Below are positions 6,081-12,864 of a stretch of DNA of 12,864 nt, piece after piece (within the stretch, counting starts at the first letter, position 1; each line of letters begins with the position of its first letter). The notes under the pieces were generated by a model. The model was given only the letters and a program-made list of their open reading frames with translations. It ran no database searches and was not told the DNA's origin. The translations under genes and the position numbers were made by a program. The DNA comes from SVFI01 sp045546735 (GTDB taxonomy: Bacteria; Bacillota; Clostridia; Lachnospirales; Lachnospiraceae), in the NCBI GenBank assembly GCA_045546735.1, contig JAZQDJ010000126.1, positions 1-12,864 on the forward strand, in the 5' to 3' direction.

Positions 6081-7364
6081 TTATCTCTTCGAAAGCTCAT
6101 TCGTAATATCTTCCCAGCTAATTCCTTTTTCAGCCATCAAAACCATCATATGGTACAGGAAATCCGAAATTTCATACGTCATCTCATCCGGATTGTCATT
6201 TTTAGCTGCAATTACGATTTCGGTTGCTTCTTCACCGAGTTTCTTTAAAATCTTATCGGTTCCTTTTTCGAACAAATAATTGGTATAAGAACCTTCCTTC
6301 GGATTGATTTTACGGTCTTTAATTACGCCGTACACGTTTTCAAATACAGTAAGCGGATTCCCTGCCTGTGCATCCATCGGAACAAGATCTCTGTAGAAGC
6401 AGGAATAATTGCCTGTATGACATGCGGCGCCGACCTGATATACTTTCGCAAGTAATGTATCGTTGTCACAGTCCACGGAAAGTCCTTTGACATACTGGAA
6501 ATGTCCGCTTGTCAGGCCTTTTACCCAGAGCTCTTTGCGGCTGCGGCTGTAATAGGTCATTTTACCTGTGCGGAGCGTGGTTAAATACGCTTCTTCGTTC
6601 ATGTAAGCGACCATCAGAACTTCGTTTGTGCGATAGTCCTGTACAACGACAGGCATAAGTCCGTCCGACAAAAGCTTGAATTCAGAAAATTCCATGACAA
6701 CTTCGAGTGTATGTACTTTGATACCGCGCTCTTTGCAAATCTTTTTGAGGGCTGTGATTTCTTTGCAGTTTGCATTGACAATCTTGCCCGCAATACCGGA
6801 AACGCCGTCTCGTTCCATAACAGAAAGCATTTTATCCAGAGAAATCTCCGGAAGAAATACAATCGAAGGAAGCGTTGATGCGCCGAGACAGTTTTTCAGT
6901 GCATGCTCATCGATCAGAACAAGTTCGCTGGCATATGTTTCCAGGCGTTCTTTGTTAATCACAAGAGAATCTTCGCTTGCAATGGTCGCAGCAATGTGGT
7001 CGCGTCCGAAACGTGTGGAAACTTCTTCTAATATATCCTGACTGCATTCTTTTGCAAAGTTCAGTACTGCTTTTTCACAGCCTGCATAAAGAATCTTTTT
7101 TACATCTTCAGGCTTATTGATATGTCCGGAACCGTAAACAGGAACCTGCACAGTCTCACAGATACGTTTTATAATCGTAAGAGCTTCATCATGCATGGTT
7201 TCGTTGTAGGACATATCAAAAATGATGATAGAATCAACTCCGCTTTCGCTGTAGAACTGTGCAAGTTCTAACGGATCTTGCGAAACCACACTGTTGTCCA
7301 CGAAACTTTTCACTGCTTTTTTATCTTTTAAATATATACTTCCGACAAACTGTTTATAATTCAT
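6081..7364 (-). CDS. hisIE: HisIE with an N-terminal HisF/HisA-like domain
   Basis: HisIE hydrolyses phosphoribosyl-ATP to phosphoribosyl-AMP (HisE) and opens the AMP ring (HisI), steps two and three. A normal HisIE is about 200-220 residues; this one has 427. Residues 1 to about 225 resemble a HisF/HisA barrel (DPLELAQFYSESGVDS at 30-45, VPVYGSGHINKPEDVKKILYAG at 74-95 by position, DGVSGIAGKIVN at 186-197). By eye alignment the first catalytic Asp of HisF falls on Tyr11 and the second on Ala129 or nearby, so this domain is probably not a cyclase. HisI spans about 228-330 with zinc/magnesium residues in DCDNDTLL (298-305) and CHTGNYSC (315-322). HisE spans about 343-427 with LGEEATEI (376-383) and EISDFLYH (398-405). 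AAGGAGA lies six bases before the start. It is the last gene before the operon terminator. Confidence 0.93.
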   Translation of the reverse strand: MNYKQFVGSIYLKDKKAVKSFVDNSVVSQDPLELAQFYSESGVDSIIIFDMSYNETMHDEALTIIKRICETVQVPVYGSGHINKPEDVKKILYAGCEKAVLNFAKECSQDILEEVSTRFGRDHIAATIASEDSLVINKERLETYASELVLIDEHALKNCLGASTLPSIVFLPEISLDKMLSVMERDGVSGIAGKIVNANCKEITALKKICKERGIKVHTLEVVMEFSEFKLLSDGLMPVVVQDYRTNEVLMVAYMNEEAYLTTLRTGKMTYYSRSRKELWVKGLTSGHFQYVKGLSVDCDNDTLLAKVYQVGAACHTGNYSCFYRDLVPMDAQAGNPLTVFENVYGVIKDRKINPKEGSYTNYLFEKGTDKILKKLGEEATEIVIAAKNDNPDEMTYEISDFLYHMMVLMAEKGISWEDITNELSKR

Positions 7365-7375
7365 ATAAGTTCTCC

Positions 7376-7960
7376 TTAAAGAGTTCCTTTTGTACTTAAT
7401 ACGTCTTTAATTCTGTCATCATATGCAACTGCCATATCCAAAGCTTTGGCAAAGGCTTTGAAAATTGCTTCTGCTTTGTGGTGGTCATTGCGTCCGCTGA
7501 GCATCTTGATATGTAAATTCATTTCTGCATTACTGCAGACTGCATAGAAGAATTCTCTCACAAGCTGTGTCTCAAAAGTACCGACACGCTCTGTCTCGAA
7601 TTCACAGTCAAAATCAAAATAGGTTCTGCCGCCGAGGTCGAGACTGCAAAGCGCCAGTGCATCGTCCATCGGTAAAATAAAATAACCGAAACGTGCAATT
7701 CCTTTTTTGTCGCCTACCGCTTCTTTAATGGCTTTTCCGAGCACAATACCGACATCTTCTACTGTGTGGTGCGGATCTACATGTAAATCGCCTTCTACTT
7801 TTAAATCAAGGTCGAAAAATCCGTGTTTCGAAAAGCCTTCGAGCATGTGATCAAAAAATCCAACCCCTGTTTTGATATAGCTTTTGCCGACACCGTCGAG
7901 ATTGAGCGTCATGGCAATATTGGTTTCTCTTGTCTCTCTTTTTATTTCCGCTGTGCGCAT
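7376..7960 (-). CDS. hisB: HisB, imidazoleglycerol-phosphate dehydratase
   Basis: The enzyme dehydrates imidazoleglycerol phosphate to imidazoleacetol phosphate using manganese. It is the monofunctional 194-residue form with no fused histidinol-phosphatase, so a separate phosphatase is needed. The manganese and substrate motifs are intact: GVGFFDHMLEGF (32-43), HVDPHHTVEDVG (60-71) and SGRNDHHKAEAIFKAF (155-170). The frame is open further upstream, to 7987, but the start MRTAEIKRE at 7960 is preferred. It matches the usual N terminus and has AAGGAGG eight bases upstream; the longer version would overlap hisD and carry nine extra non-family residues. The gap from hisD is 13 nt, and hisIE follows after 11 nt. 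Confidence 0.95.
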   Translation of the reverse strand: MRTAEIKRETRETNIAMTLNLDGVGKSYIKTGVGFFDHMLEGFSKHGFFDLDLKVEGDLHVDPHHTVEDVGIVLGKAIKEAVGDKKGIARFGYFILPMDDALALCSLDLGGRTYFDFDCEFETERVGTFETQLVREFFYAVCSNAEMNLHIKMLSGRNDHHKAEAIFKAFAKALDMAVAYDDRIKDVLSTKGTL

Positions 7961-7973
7961 ATATGCCACCTCC

Positions 7974-9269
7974 TTAAGCCTCTTCAAATCTTACTTTAAT
8001 GGAGTTTTCGTGAGCCGTCAAGCCTTCCTTGCGGGCAAAAAGTTCGATATCTTTATGCACGGCTTCAAGGGCCTGTCTTGAGTAAGAAATGATGCTCGAT
8101 TTCTTAATATAATCGTCCACAGAAAGCGGCGAGAAGAACTTCGCTGTTCCATTTGTAGGAAGCACGTGGTTCGGGCCTGCAAAATAGTCGCCGAGCGGCT
8201 CGGAAGAATAGTTTCCGAGGAACATAGCTCCTGCGTGACGTATTTTTGTCATTGTTTCATATGGATTTGCTGTCAAAATTTCCATATGTTCGGATGCAAT
8301 CTCGTTTGCTGCATCGATGGCATCATCCATGTTTTCTGCTACAAGAATATATCCGTAGTTGTCCAAACTCTTTTCAATAATTTCTCTGCGCGAAAGCTGC
8401 TGCGTAAATTTGTCTACTTCTTCCGATACTTCTTCTGCCAGTTTCTGACTTGTAGTAATTAAAATAGAGGAAGCAAGTTCGTCGTGTTCCGCCTGCGAAA
8501 GAAGGTCGGCTGCAACATAGCGTGCATTTGCCGTCTCATCTGCCAAAACTAAGATTTCGCTCGGTCCTGCAATGGAATCGATACTTACATAACCATAAAC
8601 CGCTTTTTTGGCAAGGGCTACAAAGATATTACCCGGTCCGACGATTTTATCTACTTTCGGAATACTTTCTGTTCCGAAAGCAAGCGCTGCAATCGCCTGT
8701 GCACCGCCTGTTTTATAAATTTCATCGACACCTGCTATTTTCGCAGCCACTAAAGTTCCCGGATTGACTTTATTATCCGGACCTGCAGGTGTTGTCATTA
8801 CAATCTTGCCCACTCCTGCTACTTTAGCCGGAATTGTTGTCATAAGCGTTGAGGATGGATATACAGCCTTTCCGCCCGGAACATAGACACCGACGCTGTC
8901 AAGCGGTGTGATTTTCTGTCCCAAGATACTTCCGTCCGGTTTTGTCTCAATCCAGCTGTTTCTCACCTGTTTTTGGTGGTATTCTACAATGTTTGCAGCT
9001 GCTTTTTTCATTACTTCAACAAATTCCGGTTCAACAAGTGTAAATGCTTCTTCGATTTCAGCATCTGTCACTTTGAAATTTGTAGCATCGATAGTGTTTT
9101 TGTCAAATTTATGTGCCAACTCAAACAAGGTGGTATCACCGTTTGCACGGACATCGGCAATGATATCCTGAACTGTTTTTTCGTACTGTCCGTAGTTGTT
9201 CGGGCTTCTTTTTAATAAATCATTTAAAAGGTTGTCTTTTGACTCCTGTGTCAATTTGATGATTTTCAT
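7974..9269 (-). CDS. hisD: HisD, histidinol dehydrogenase
   Basis: This zinc enzyme oxidises L-histidinol to L-histidine in two NAD-dependent steps, ending the pathway. The 431-residue length is typical. Family motifs seen are GVYVPGGKAVYPSS (127-140), KTGGAQAIAALAFGT (186-200), IVGPGN (209-214), SQAEHDE (258-264) and SEHMEI (326-331). The four expected zinc ligands are present: Gln259, His262, Asp361 (GDYFAGPNHVLPT) and His420 (EGLTAHENS). The catalytic pair Glu327/His328 and His368 are also present, so the enzyme should be active. The start is TAATG-coupled to hisG, with AAAGGAG 8 bases upstream inside the end of hisG. Confidence 0.97.
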   Translation of the reverse strand: MKIIKLTQESKDNLLNDLLKRSPNNYGQYEKTVQDIIADVRANGDTTLFELAHKFDKNTIDATNFKVTDAEIEEAFTLVEPEFVEVMKKAAANIVEYHQKQVRNSWIETKPDGSILGQKITPLDSVGVYVPGGKAVYPSSTLMTTIPAKVAGVGKIVMTTPAGPDNKVNPGTLVAAKIAGVDEIYKTGGAQAIAALAFGTESIPKVDKIVGPGNIFVALAKKAVYGYVSIDSIAGPSEILVLADETANARYVAADLLSQAEHDELASSILITTSQKLAEEVSEEVDKFTQQLSRREIIEKSLDNYGYILVAENMDDAIDAANEIASEHMEILTANPYETMTKIRHAGAMFLGNYSSEPLGDYFAGPNHVLPTNGTAKFFSPLSVDDYIKKSSIISYSRQALEAVHKDIELFARKEGLTAHENSIKVRFEEA

Positions 9270-9916
9270 TATAAAATCTCCTTTATATCGGCGATCAGCT
9301 TCTTAATACGATCAGCCTCCATTTTCATACTTACCTGATTTACAATCATACGTGCGGAAAGCGGACAAATTTCCTCGAGGACTCCGAGCCCGTTTTCGCG
9401 AAGCGTAGAGCCGGTTTCCACGATATCGACAATCACATCGGAAAGACCGACAATCGGTCCGAGTTCCACAGAACCGTTTAATTTGATAATGTCTACGGTC
9501 TGATGCTTTTTATTATAAAAGTAATCCTTGGCGATATTCGGATATTTACTGGCTACACGAATCATCTCGTGATGTTGCAGAAGTTCTCTTGCGCTCTCAG
9601 GTCCGCATACACACATACGGCATTTTCCAAAGCCTAAATCAAGTACTTCATACGCACGTTTCTGTTCTTCAAGAATCGTGTCTTTCCCGACAACGCCGAT
9701 ATCTGCAGCGCCGTATTCCACATAAGTCGGAACGTCCGAACCTTTTGCAAGGAAAAATTTCAATTTATGTTCTTCGTTAACAAAAATCAGTTTGCGGGAA
9801 TCTTTATCCTTCATTTCTTCACATGTAATACCGATTTGTTCGAATAATTCCAGCGTTTTTTTTGCAAGTCTGCCCTTTCCGAGCGCAAACGTCAGATAAC
9901 GCATATCTTCACTCAT
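9269..9916 (-). CDS. hisG: HisG, ATP phosphoribosyltransferase catalytic subunit (short form)
   Basis: HisG joins ATP and PRPP to give phosphoribosyl-ATP, the committed first step of histidine synthesis. At 215 residues it is the short form without the C-terminal regulatory domain, consistent with hisZ immediately upstream. Visible motifs are YLTFALGKGRLAKKT (7-21), YGAADIGVVGKD (68-79) and the PRPP loop DIVETGSTLRENGL (164-177). The chosen ATG overlaps the hisZ stop as ATGA and has GGGAGG eight bases upstream; an internal Met5 (MRYLTFALGKGR) is a possible alternative. The TAA stop overlaps the hisD ATG by one base (TAATG). Confidence 0.96.
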   Translation of the reverse strand: MSEDMRYLTFALGKGRLAKKTLELFEQIGITCEEMKDKDSRKLIFVNEEHKLKFFLAKGSDVPTYVEYGAADIGVVGKDTILEEQKRAYEVLDLGFGKCRMCVCGPESARELLQHHEMIRVASKYPNIAKDYFYNKKHQTVDIIKLNGSVELGPIVGLSDVIVDIVETGSTLRENGLGVLEEICPLSARMIVNQVSMKMEADRIKKLIADIKEIL

Positions 9917-11184
9917 GATTCGTCCCTCCCTAAAAATGCCTTCAAGTCCATATTGTCAACAGGAAGTGCGTCGGCACTGTCATCTGCAAGGTCATAGACA
10001 AGCACTTTTTCGTCCGATGTCAGACGATAAATTTTGGAAACAAGGTTGTTATAACCATAACGTACATAGTCATCCATATGCTTGCCTTCTGCAAAGGCAA
10101 CACATTCCACTTTACAGCCGAGACTTCTGCGGTAATCCGCTGCTTTCATGGCATCTTTGTACATTTTTTTATCATATAACAAGTATTCAATGTCCGGAAC
10201 ACGTTGACTGCTTAACGCAATCATCAAATCGTCAACAACAATCATAAAGCCGATGGCCGGGGCGCTTTTTCCGAAGTATCCTAAAAGATTATCATATCGT
10301 CCGCCTTTTAAGATGGCATCACCGACACCATAGGTATAGGCTTTGAAAATAATACCTGTATAGTAATTATATTTGCTTACCATTCCGAGGTCGAAAGAAA
10401 CATATTTTTCATCTCCGAACTCTTTTAATGAATCATATAATTTTTCGAGGCGTTTCACAGCCTTTAAGCTCTGCTCGTTTGTTACAAGCTGTTTTGCTTC
10501 TTCAAGACAGTCATAAGAACCGAAAAGCTCTGCAACTTTGAGGAATGCTTCCGCTTTGCTTTTTTCAATCCCCTGCTCAGTGATGTATTCTTCTACGCCG
10601 AAGTAATTTTTGTTGGAAATCAGGCGTCTTACCTGCTCTTCCATCTCGTCTGAAAGGCCTGCTTCCGCACATAAGCCTTTGAAAAATTCAATTTCACCGA
10701 TACTGATTTGGAATTGCTTTAATCCGCTTGCTTTCAGTGCAGTAACCGCTAAATGAATCAGTTCAGCATCTGCACTCTGCGCACTGTCACCAATCAGCTC
10801 TACGCCTGTCTGAGTTACTTCTTTCAATTTTCCCTGTAATTCAGACGTGTTTGTAAATGTATTTCCGCAATAAGAAAAGCGGACAGGAATATCTTCTTCT
10901 AAATAGTATTTTGCAGCGCATCTGGCCATAGAAGGCGTGAAATCCGGGCGGAGAACAAGCGTGTTTCCCTCTTTGTCAAAGAATTTGTAAAGTTCATTGC
11001 TCTTTGTTGTACCGATTTCTTTGCTGAATACGTCAAAAAACTCAAACATCGGTGTCTGAATCTGTTTATAACCGAAGCTGTCAAAAGACTGCATCATAGC
11101 AGCTTCTATCTGCTGCTTTTTACGAAGTTCATTCCCATATATGTCTCTGACACCTTCCGGTGTGTGAATCAATCTCTGTTCCAT
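9913..11184 (-). CDS. hisZ: HisZ, ATP phosphoribosyltransferase regulatory subunit
   Basis: HisZ is a catalytically dead relative of histidyl-tRNA synthetase that forms a hetero-octamer with short HisG and confers histidine feedback control. The 423-residue protein keeps the class II synthetase fold: LVLRPDFTPSMA at 76-86, YNYYTGIIF at 272-280 and GGRYDNLLG at 294-302. True HisRS carries motif 2 residues for ATP and tRNA in the region that here reads RFSYCGNTF...KEVTQTGVE (102-129), as expected for HisZ. The C-terminal part after about 330 is not a normal HisRS anticodon domain. The adjacent gene is short-form HisG, which needs HisZ; this settles the call against HisRS. The start has AAAGGAG 5 bases upstream. 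It is the first gene of the operon, and its TGA overlaps the hisG ATG by 4 nt. Confidence 0.93.
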   Translation of the reverse strand: MEQRLIHTPEGVRDIYGNELRKKQQIEAAMMQSFDSFGYKQIQTPMFEFFDVFSKEIGTTKSNELYKFFDKEGNTLVLRPDFTPSMARCAAKYYLEEDIPVRFSYCGNTFTNTSELQGKLKEVTQTGVELIGDSAQSADAELIHLAVTALKASGLKQFQISIGEIEFFKGLCAEAGLSDEMEEQVRRLISNKNYFGVEEYITEQGIEKSKAEAFLKVAELFGSYDCLEEAKQLVTNEQSLKAVKRLEKLYDSLKEFGDEKYVSFDLGMVSKYNYYTGIIFKAYTYGVGDAILKGGRYDNLLGYFGKSAPAIGFMIVVDDLMIALSSQRVPDIEYLLYDKKMYKDAMKAADYRRSLGCKVECVAFAEGKHMDDYVRYGYNNLVSKIYRLTSDEKVLVYDLADDSADALPVDNMDLKAFLGRDES

Positions 11185-11257
11185 ATGTACTCCTTTAGTA
11201 TTTATATACTTTAGTGTGGCACAGTGCTAATTCGCTACCATGTTACCACAACAAACT
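11185..11257 (-). promoter_or_regulatory. Leader of hisZ with inverted repeats, possible operator or attenuator
   Basis: The roughly 70-nt leader can fold. On the minus strand TGTGGTA (11244-11250) pairs with TGCCACA (11215-11221), one pair being G-U, around a 22-nt loop. A 9-bp DNA palindrome GCAC-A-GTGC lies at 11219-11227. AGTAT/ATACT (11197-11210, 4-nt loop) sits just before the AAAGGAG ribosome binding site of hisZ. I see neither a T-box sequence nor a histidine-rich leader peptide, so control by a repressor is more likely than by tRNA. The regulator cannot be named from this sequence. Confidence 0.35.
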
Positions 11258-11263
11258 ATCGAA

Positions 11264-11292
11264 AGTATACACAAATTATTTTGGATTGTCAA
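11264..11292 (-). promoter_or_regulatory. Sigma-A promoter of the his operon
   Basis: On the minus strand a perfect -35 box TTGACA (11287-11292) is separated by exactly 17 bp from a -10 box TATACT (11264-11269). Transcription should begin near 11257, giving a leader of about 70 nt before hisZ. The -35 box overlaps the recU stop codon (11289-11291), so there is no room for a terminator between the two units, and some read-through from recU is likely. Confidence 0.85.
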
Positions 11293-11831
11293 TCCGTACT
11301 TTCTCTTTCCTGTAAATCTTTCTGCAGCATATCTAAATAAGGGACAAAAATACCGTTTTTTTTCGGCAAAACATAACTCATATCCAGCTCATCCATACGG
11401 AAGCTTTTTCGTCCGCCGTTTTGCGCTCTGTCCCAAAACACCTTCAAATGTCGGAACGGCAAATAGTACATAAAATCCTTTTTTGTGTAATAAATTAAAA
11501 AGAAAGCAACGCCGTCCTGCTTTTCAAAATCCTCCATGAACTGTACCTGATGCTCATGAATGTTTTGGAGTGAAAATGTCTCTGCGGCAGATTCTTTTGC
11601 GTCAAAACAGACAGGAATTCCCTGTACCGTACCGATATAATCGACCGTACTCTTTTGGTCAAAATAAGCAAGTGTAATATGTCTTGTCTCTTTGTCCATT
11701 TTTATCGGTGTAATCGGCGTCGGAATCTTTTGAATCAGTGCAAGTCCGTGTTCTCTGTATTTTTCGTTTGTTCGGTTGACAAGTTCTTCGAGGGCGGAAC
11801 CCCTAAGACCTCTGGATTTCCACGTTGCCAT
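11289..11831 (-). CDS. recU: RecU-family Holliday junction resolvase
   Basis: RecU cleaves four-way DNA junctions during recombinational repair and chromosome segregation in Firmicutes. This 180-residue protein opens with the family start MATWKSRGLRGSALEELVN. It then shows KIPTPITPI (35-43), the nuclease core STVDYIG...FDAKES (61-81) and NIHEHQVQFM (90-99). The expected metal-site residues are Asp64, Asp77, Lys79 and Gln95; most relatives have Glu where this protein has Asp77, a conservative change. The start is fixed by a very strong AAGGAGG six bases upstream, lying inside the end of the pseudouridine synthase gene (29-nt overlap). In Bacillus recU pairs with ponA/pbp1; here it does not. 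The stop codon is overlapped by the -35 box of the his promoter. Confidence 0.9.
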   Translation of the reverse strand: MATWKSRGLRGSALEELVNRTNEKYREHGLALIQKIPTPITPIKMDKETRHITLAYFDQKSTVDYIGTVQGIPVCFDAKESAAETFSLQNIHEHQVQFMEDFEKQDGVAFFLIYYTKKDFMYYLPFRHLKVFWDRAQNGGRKSFRMDELDMSYVLPKKNGIFVPYLDMLQKDLQERESTD

Positions 11832-12780
11832 GGAGCTCCTCCTTCTCTATTTTTGTGAATACTGCCGGCTTCGGCGCGGTAAACTCTTTGCCGGACAAAT
11901 TGTGTAATATGTTATTATCCGGGAAAACAAGCCTGTAAGCATGCAACAACTGGCTTTTTACGCCGTATTTCTGCTTATAATGCGAATTTACTTTTGCATC
12001 CCCGTATTTATAGTCACCGAGAATCGGATGGCCTAAATGGGCCAAATGCGAACGAATCTGGTGTGTTTTTCCTGTAATCAAGTGTACTTCCAGCAAAGAA
12101 AGATTTTTTCCTGCAGCAAGCGGAATGATTTCCGTCTCGATATAGGAAGCACCGTCAAATGCACGGTCCCGGATTTCTACTTTGTTTGTTTTTTCATCTT
12201 TGCGCAAATATCCTTTTAATAGAATCGGTCGTTTCAAGGAACCGGCCACAAGACAGTGATAAAATTTTCCGACATCACGTCCTGCAATCATTTCATTCAT
12301 TGTCCTGAGCCCCTGATAAGTTTTTCCGCATATAACAATACCGGAAGTATTACGGTCAAGGCGGTTACAGATGGATGCTTTCCCGACTCCTTCGCTCTCA
12401 CCTAAATAAGCAAGCAACATTTCATTTAGAGAAATATCATCAGGTTTTGCCTTCTGAGATAATAAACCAACCGGTTTGTTATAGAAAAGGACATTTTCAT
12501 CTTCGTAAATAATATGTTCTTTTTTTAAAGACGGAATATTTGAAATACGCATCTGTTTTGAATCTGCAAAATTTGCAAATGTCTCATCCGAAAAAAAGAA
12601 TCGTACCACATCACCGTCTTTCAGGCGTTCGCTTCCGTCAGTTTTCTTGCCGTTTAATGTGATGTTCTTTTTACGCAACATTTTATGAAGAAAGCCTGTT
12701 CCTGCATTCGGCAATATTTTTTCACAATATTTCAGACATTTTTGGCCGCTGTCAGCAGCTGTAACAATAAATTCTTTCAT
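11803..12780 (-). CDS. RluA-family 23S rRNA/tRNA pseudouridine synthase (RluC/RluD type)
   Basis: This 325-residue protein should convert specific uridines to pseudouridine in structured RNA, probably 23S rRNA; the exact target cannot be read from sequence. An S4-like RNA-binding region lies at about residues 12-65 (LHKMLRKKNITLNG, then LKDGDVVRF). The synthase domain starts near residue 90 (IIYEDENVLFYNKPVG). The catalytic motif is NRLDRNTSG at 139-147 with the essential Asp at 142; the common family form is HRLD, so His is replaced by Asn. A second family motif, TGKTHQIRSHLAHLGHP followed by GDYKYG, lies at 236-260. Length is normal for the RluC/RluD group. The start is ATGA-coupled to the gene upstream. 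The 3' end overlaps recU by 29 nt, so the two are co-transcribed. Confidence 0.9.
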   Translation of the reverse strand: MKEFIVTAADSGQKCLKYCEKILPNAGTGFLHKMLRKKNITLNGKKTDGSERLKDGDVVRFFFSDETFANFADSKQMRISNIPSLKKEHIIYEDENVLFYNKPVGLLSQKAKPDDISLNEMLLAYLGESEGVGKASICNRLDRNTSGIVICGKTYQGLRTMNEMIAGRDVGKFYHCLVAGSLKRPILLKGYLRKDEKTNKVEIRDRAFDGASYIETEIIPLAAGKNLSLLEVHLITGKTHQIRSHLAHLGHPILGDYKYGDAKVNSHYKQKYGVKSQLLHAYRLVFPDNNILHNLSGKEFTAPKPAVFTKIEKEELHGNVEIQRS

Positions 12781-12864
12781 AAAGAAATCTCATGCAGAAT
12801 CTGCATAATTGCAAGATCCTTCTCCTGTTCTGTTTCTTCGAGTTTTATAATACTCTGAAGGCGG
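12777..12864 (-). CDS. 3' end of an unidentified gene, C-terminal 28 residues only
   Basis: A minus-strand frame is open from the window edge to a TGA at 12777-12779. It encodes a charged helical tail ending in MQILHEISL. The stop shares bases with the ATG of the downstream pseudouridine synthase (ATGA overlap of 4 nt), the usual sign of translational coupling, and this is the main reason to believe the frame. The stretch just before that ATG has no good Shine-Dalgarno sequence, which fits re-initiation after this gene. The fragment is too short to name a family; the rest lies to the right of the window. Confidence 0.6.
   Translation of the reverse strand, partial: RLQSIIKLEETEQEKDLAIMQILHEISL

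Noticed and set aside
7961..7987. Nine-residue upstream extension of HisB (MKRLKEVAY)
   Set aside because: It would overlap hisD and lacks an RBS of its own. AAGGAGG lies in this very stretch and serves the ATG at 7960.
9913..11184. HisZ as a true histidyl-tRNA synthetase
   Set aside because: The motif 2 region differs from HisRS, the C-terminal anticodon domain is not seen, and short-form HisG follows directly.
11185..11257. T-box riboswitch in front of hisZ
   Set aside because: The leader is too short and lacks the AGGGTGG-like T-box sequence and a terminator/antiterminator pair.
1..12864. CRISPR array, tRNA, rRNA or insertion sequence ends
   Set aside because: No regular direct repeats, no cloverleaf or rRNA-like stretches and no transposase with terminal inverted repeats were found on reading both strands.

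Overview
The window reads as chromosome of a low-to-moderate GC Firmicute, most likely class Clostridia and probably the Lachnospiraceae. The clues are strong AAGGAGG-type ribosome binding sites, a short-form HisG paired with HisZ, a HisIE protein carrying an extra HisF-like front end, RecU, and the gene order TIGR03960 radical SAM protein - TIGR03936 protein - RNase E/G. Family assignments come from motifs read by eye; the taxonomic call is inference. Every intact gene lies on the minus strand, so the genes are transcribed from right to left.

Right part (about 12864 to 5991). The 3' end of an unidentified gene (stop ATGA-coupled) is followed by an RluA-type pseudouridine synthase and by recU, which overlaps it. 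A clear sigma-A promoter, whose -35 box covers the recU stop codon, then starts a histidine operon: hisZ, hisG, hisD, hisB and hisIE. These are tightly packed (ATGA and TAATG overlaps, gaps of 11-13 nt) and end at a textbook rho-independent terminator at 5991-6021. HisZG makes the first step, HisIE the second and third, HisB the dehydration and HisD the last two oxidations. hisA, hisH, hisF, hisC and the phosphatase are not here and must be encoded elsewhere if the pathway is complete.

Middle part (about 5990 to 3300). This is an accessory, decaying stretch. Directly after the his terminator lies the frameshifted 3' end of an Rhs/YD-repeat core, joined to a short unrelated C-terminal fragment. 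Next comes an unrecognised 471-residue cytoplasmic protein with its own extended -10 promoter and a strong RBS. It is followed by a small single-pass membrane protein gene broken by one in-frame TGA. Last is a plus-strand protein remnant, also with an in-frame TGA. This looks like the debris of a polymorphic-toxin (Rhs) locus or another variable island; calling the 471-residue protein part of that locus is inference.

Left part (about 3290 to 1). A small membrane protein, a TIGR03960-type B12-binding-like radical SAM protein, its TIGR03936 partner and the start of an RNase E/G gene form one overlapping operon. In related genomes this arrangement usually continues into rplU-rpmA-obg. The RNase reading frame stops after 107 codons, just after the S1 region, while another frame stays open to the window edge.
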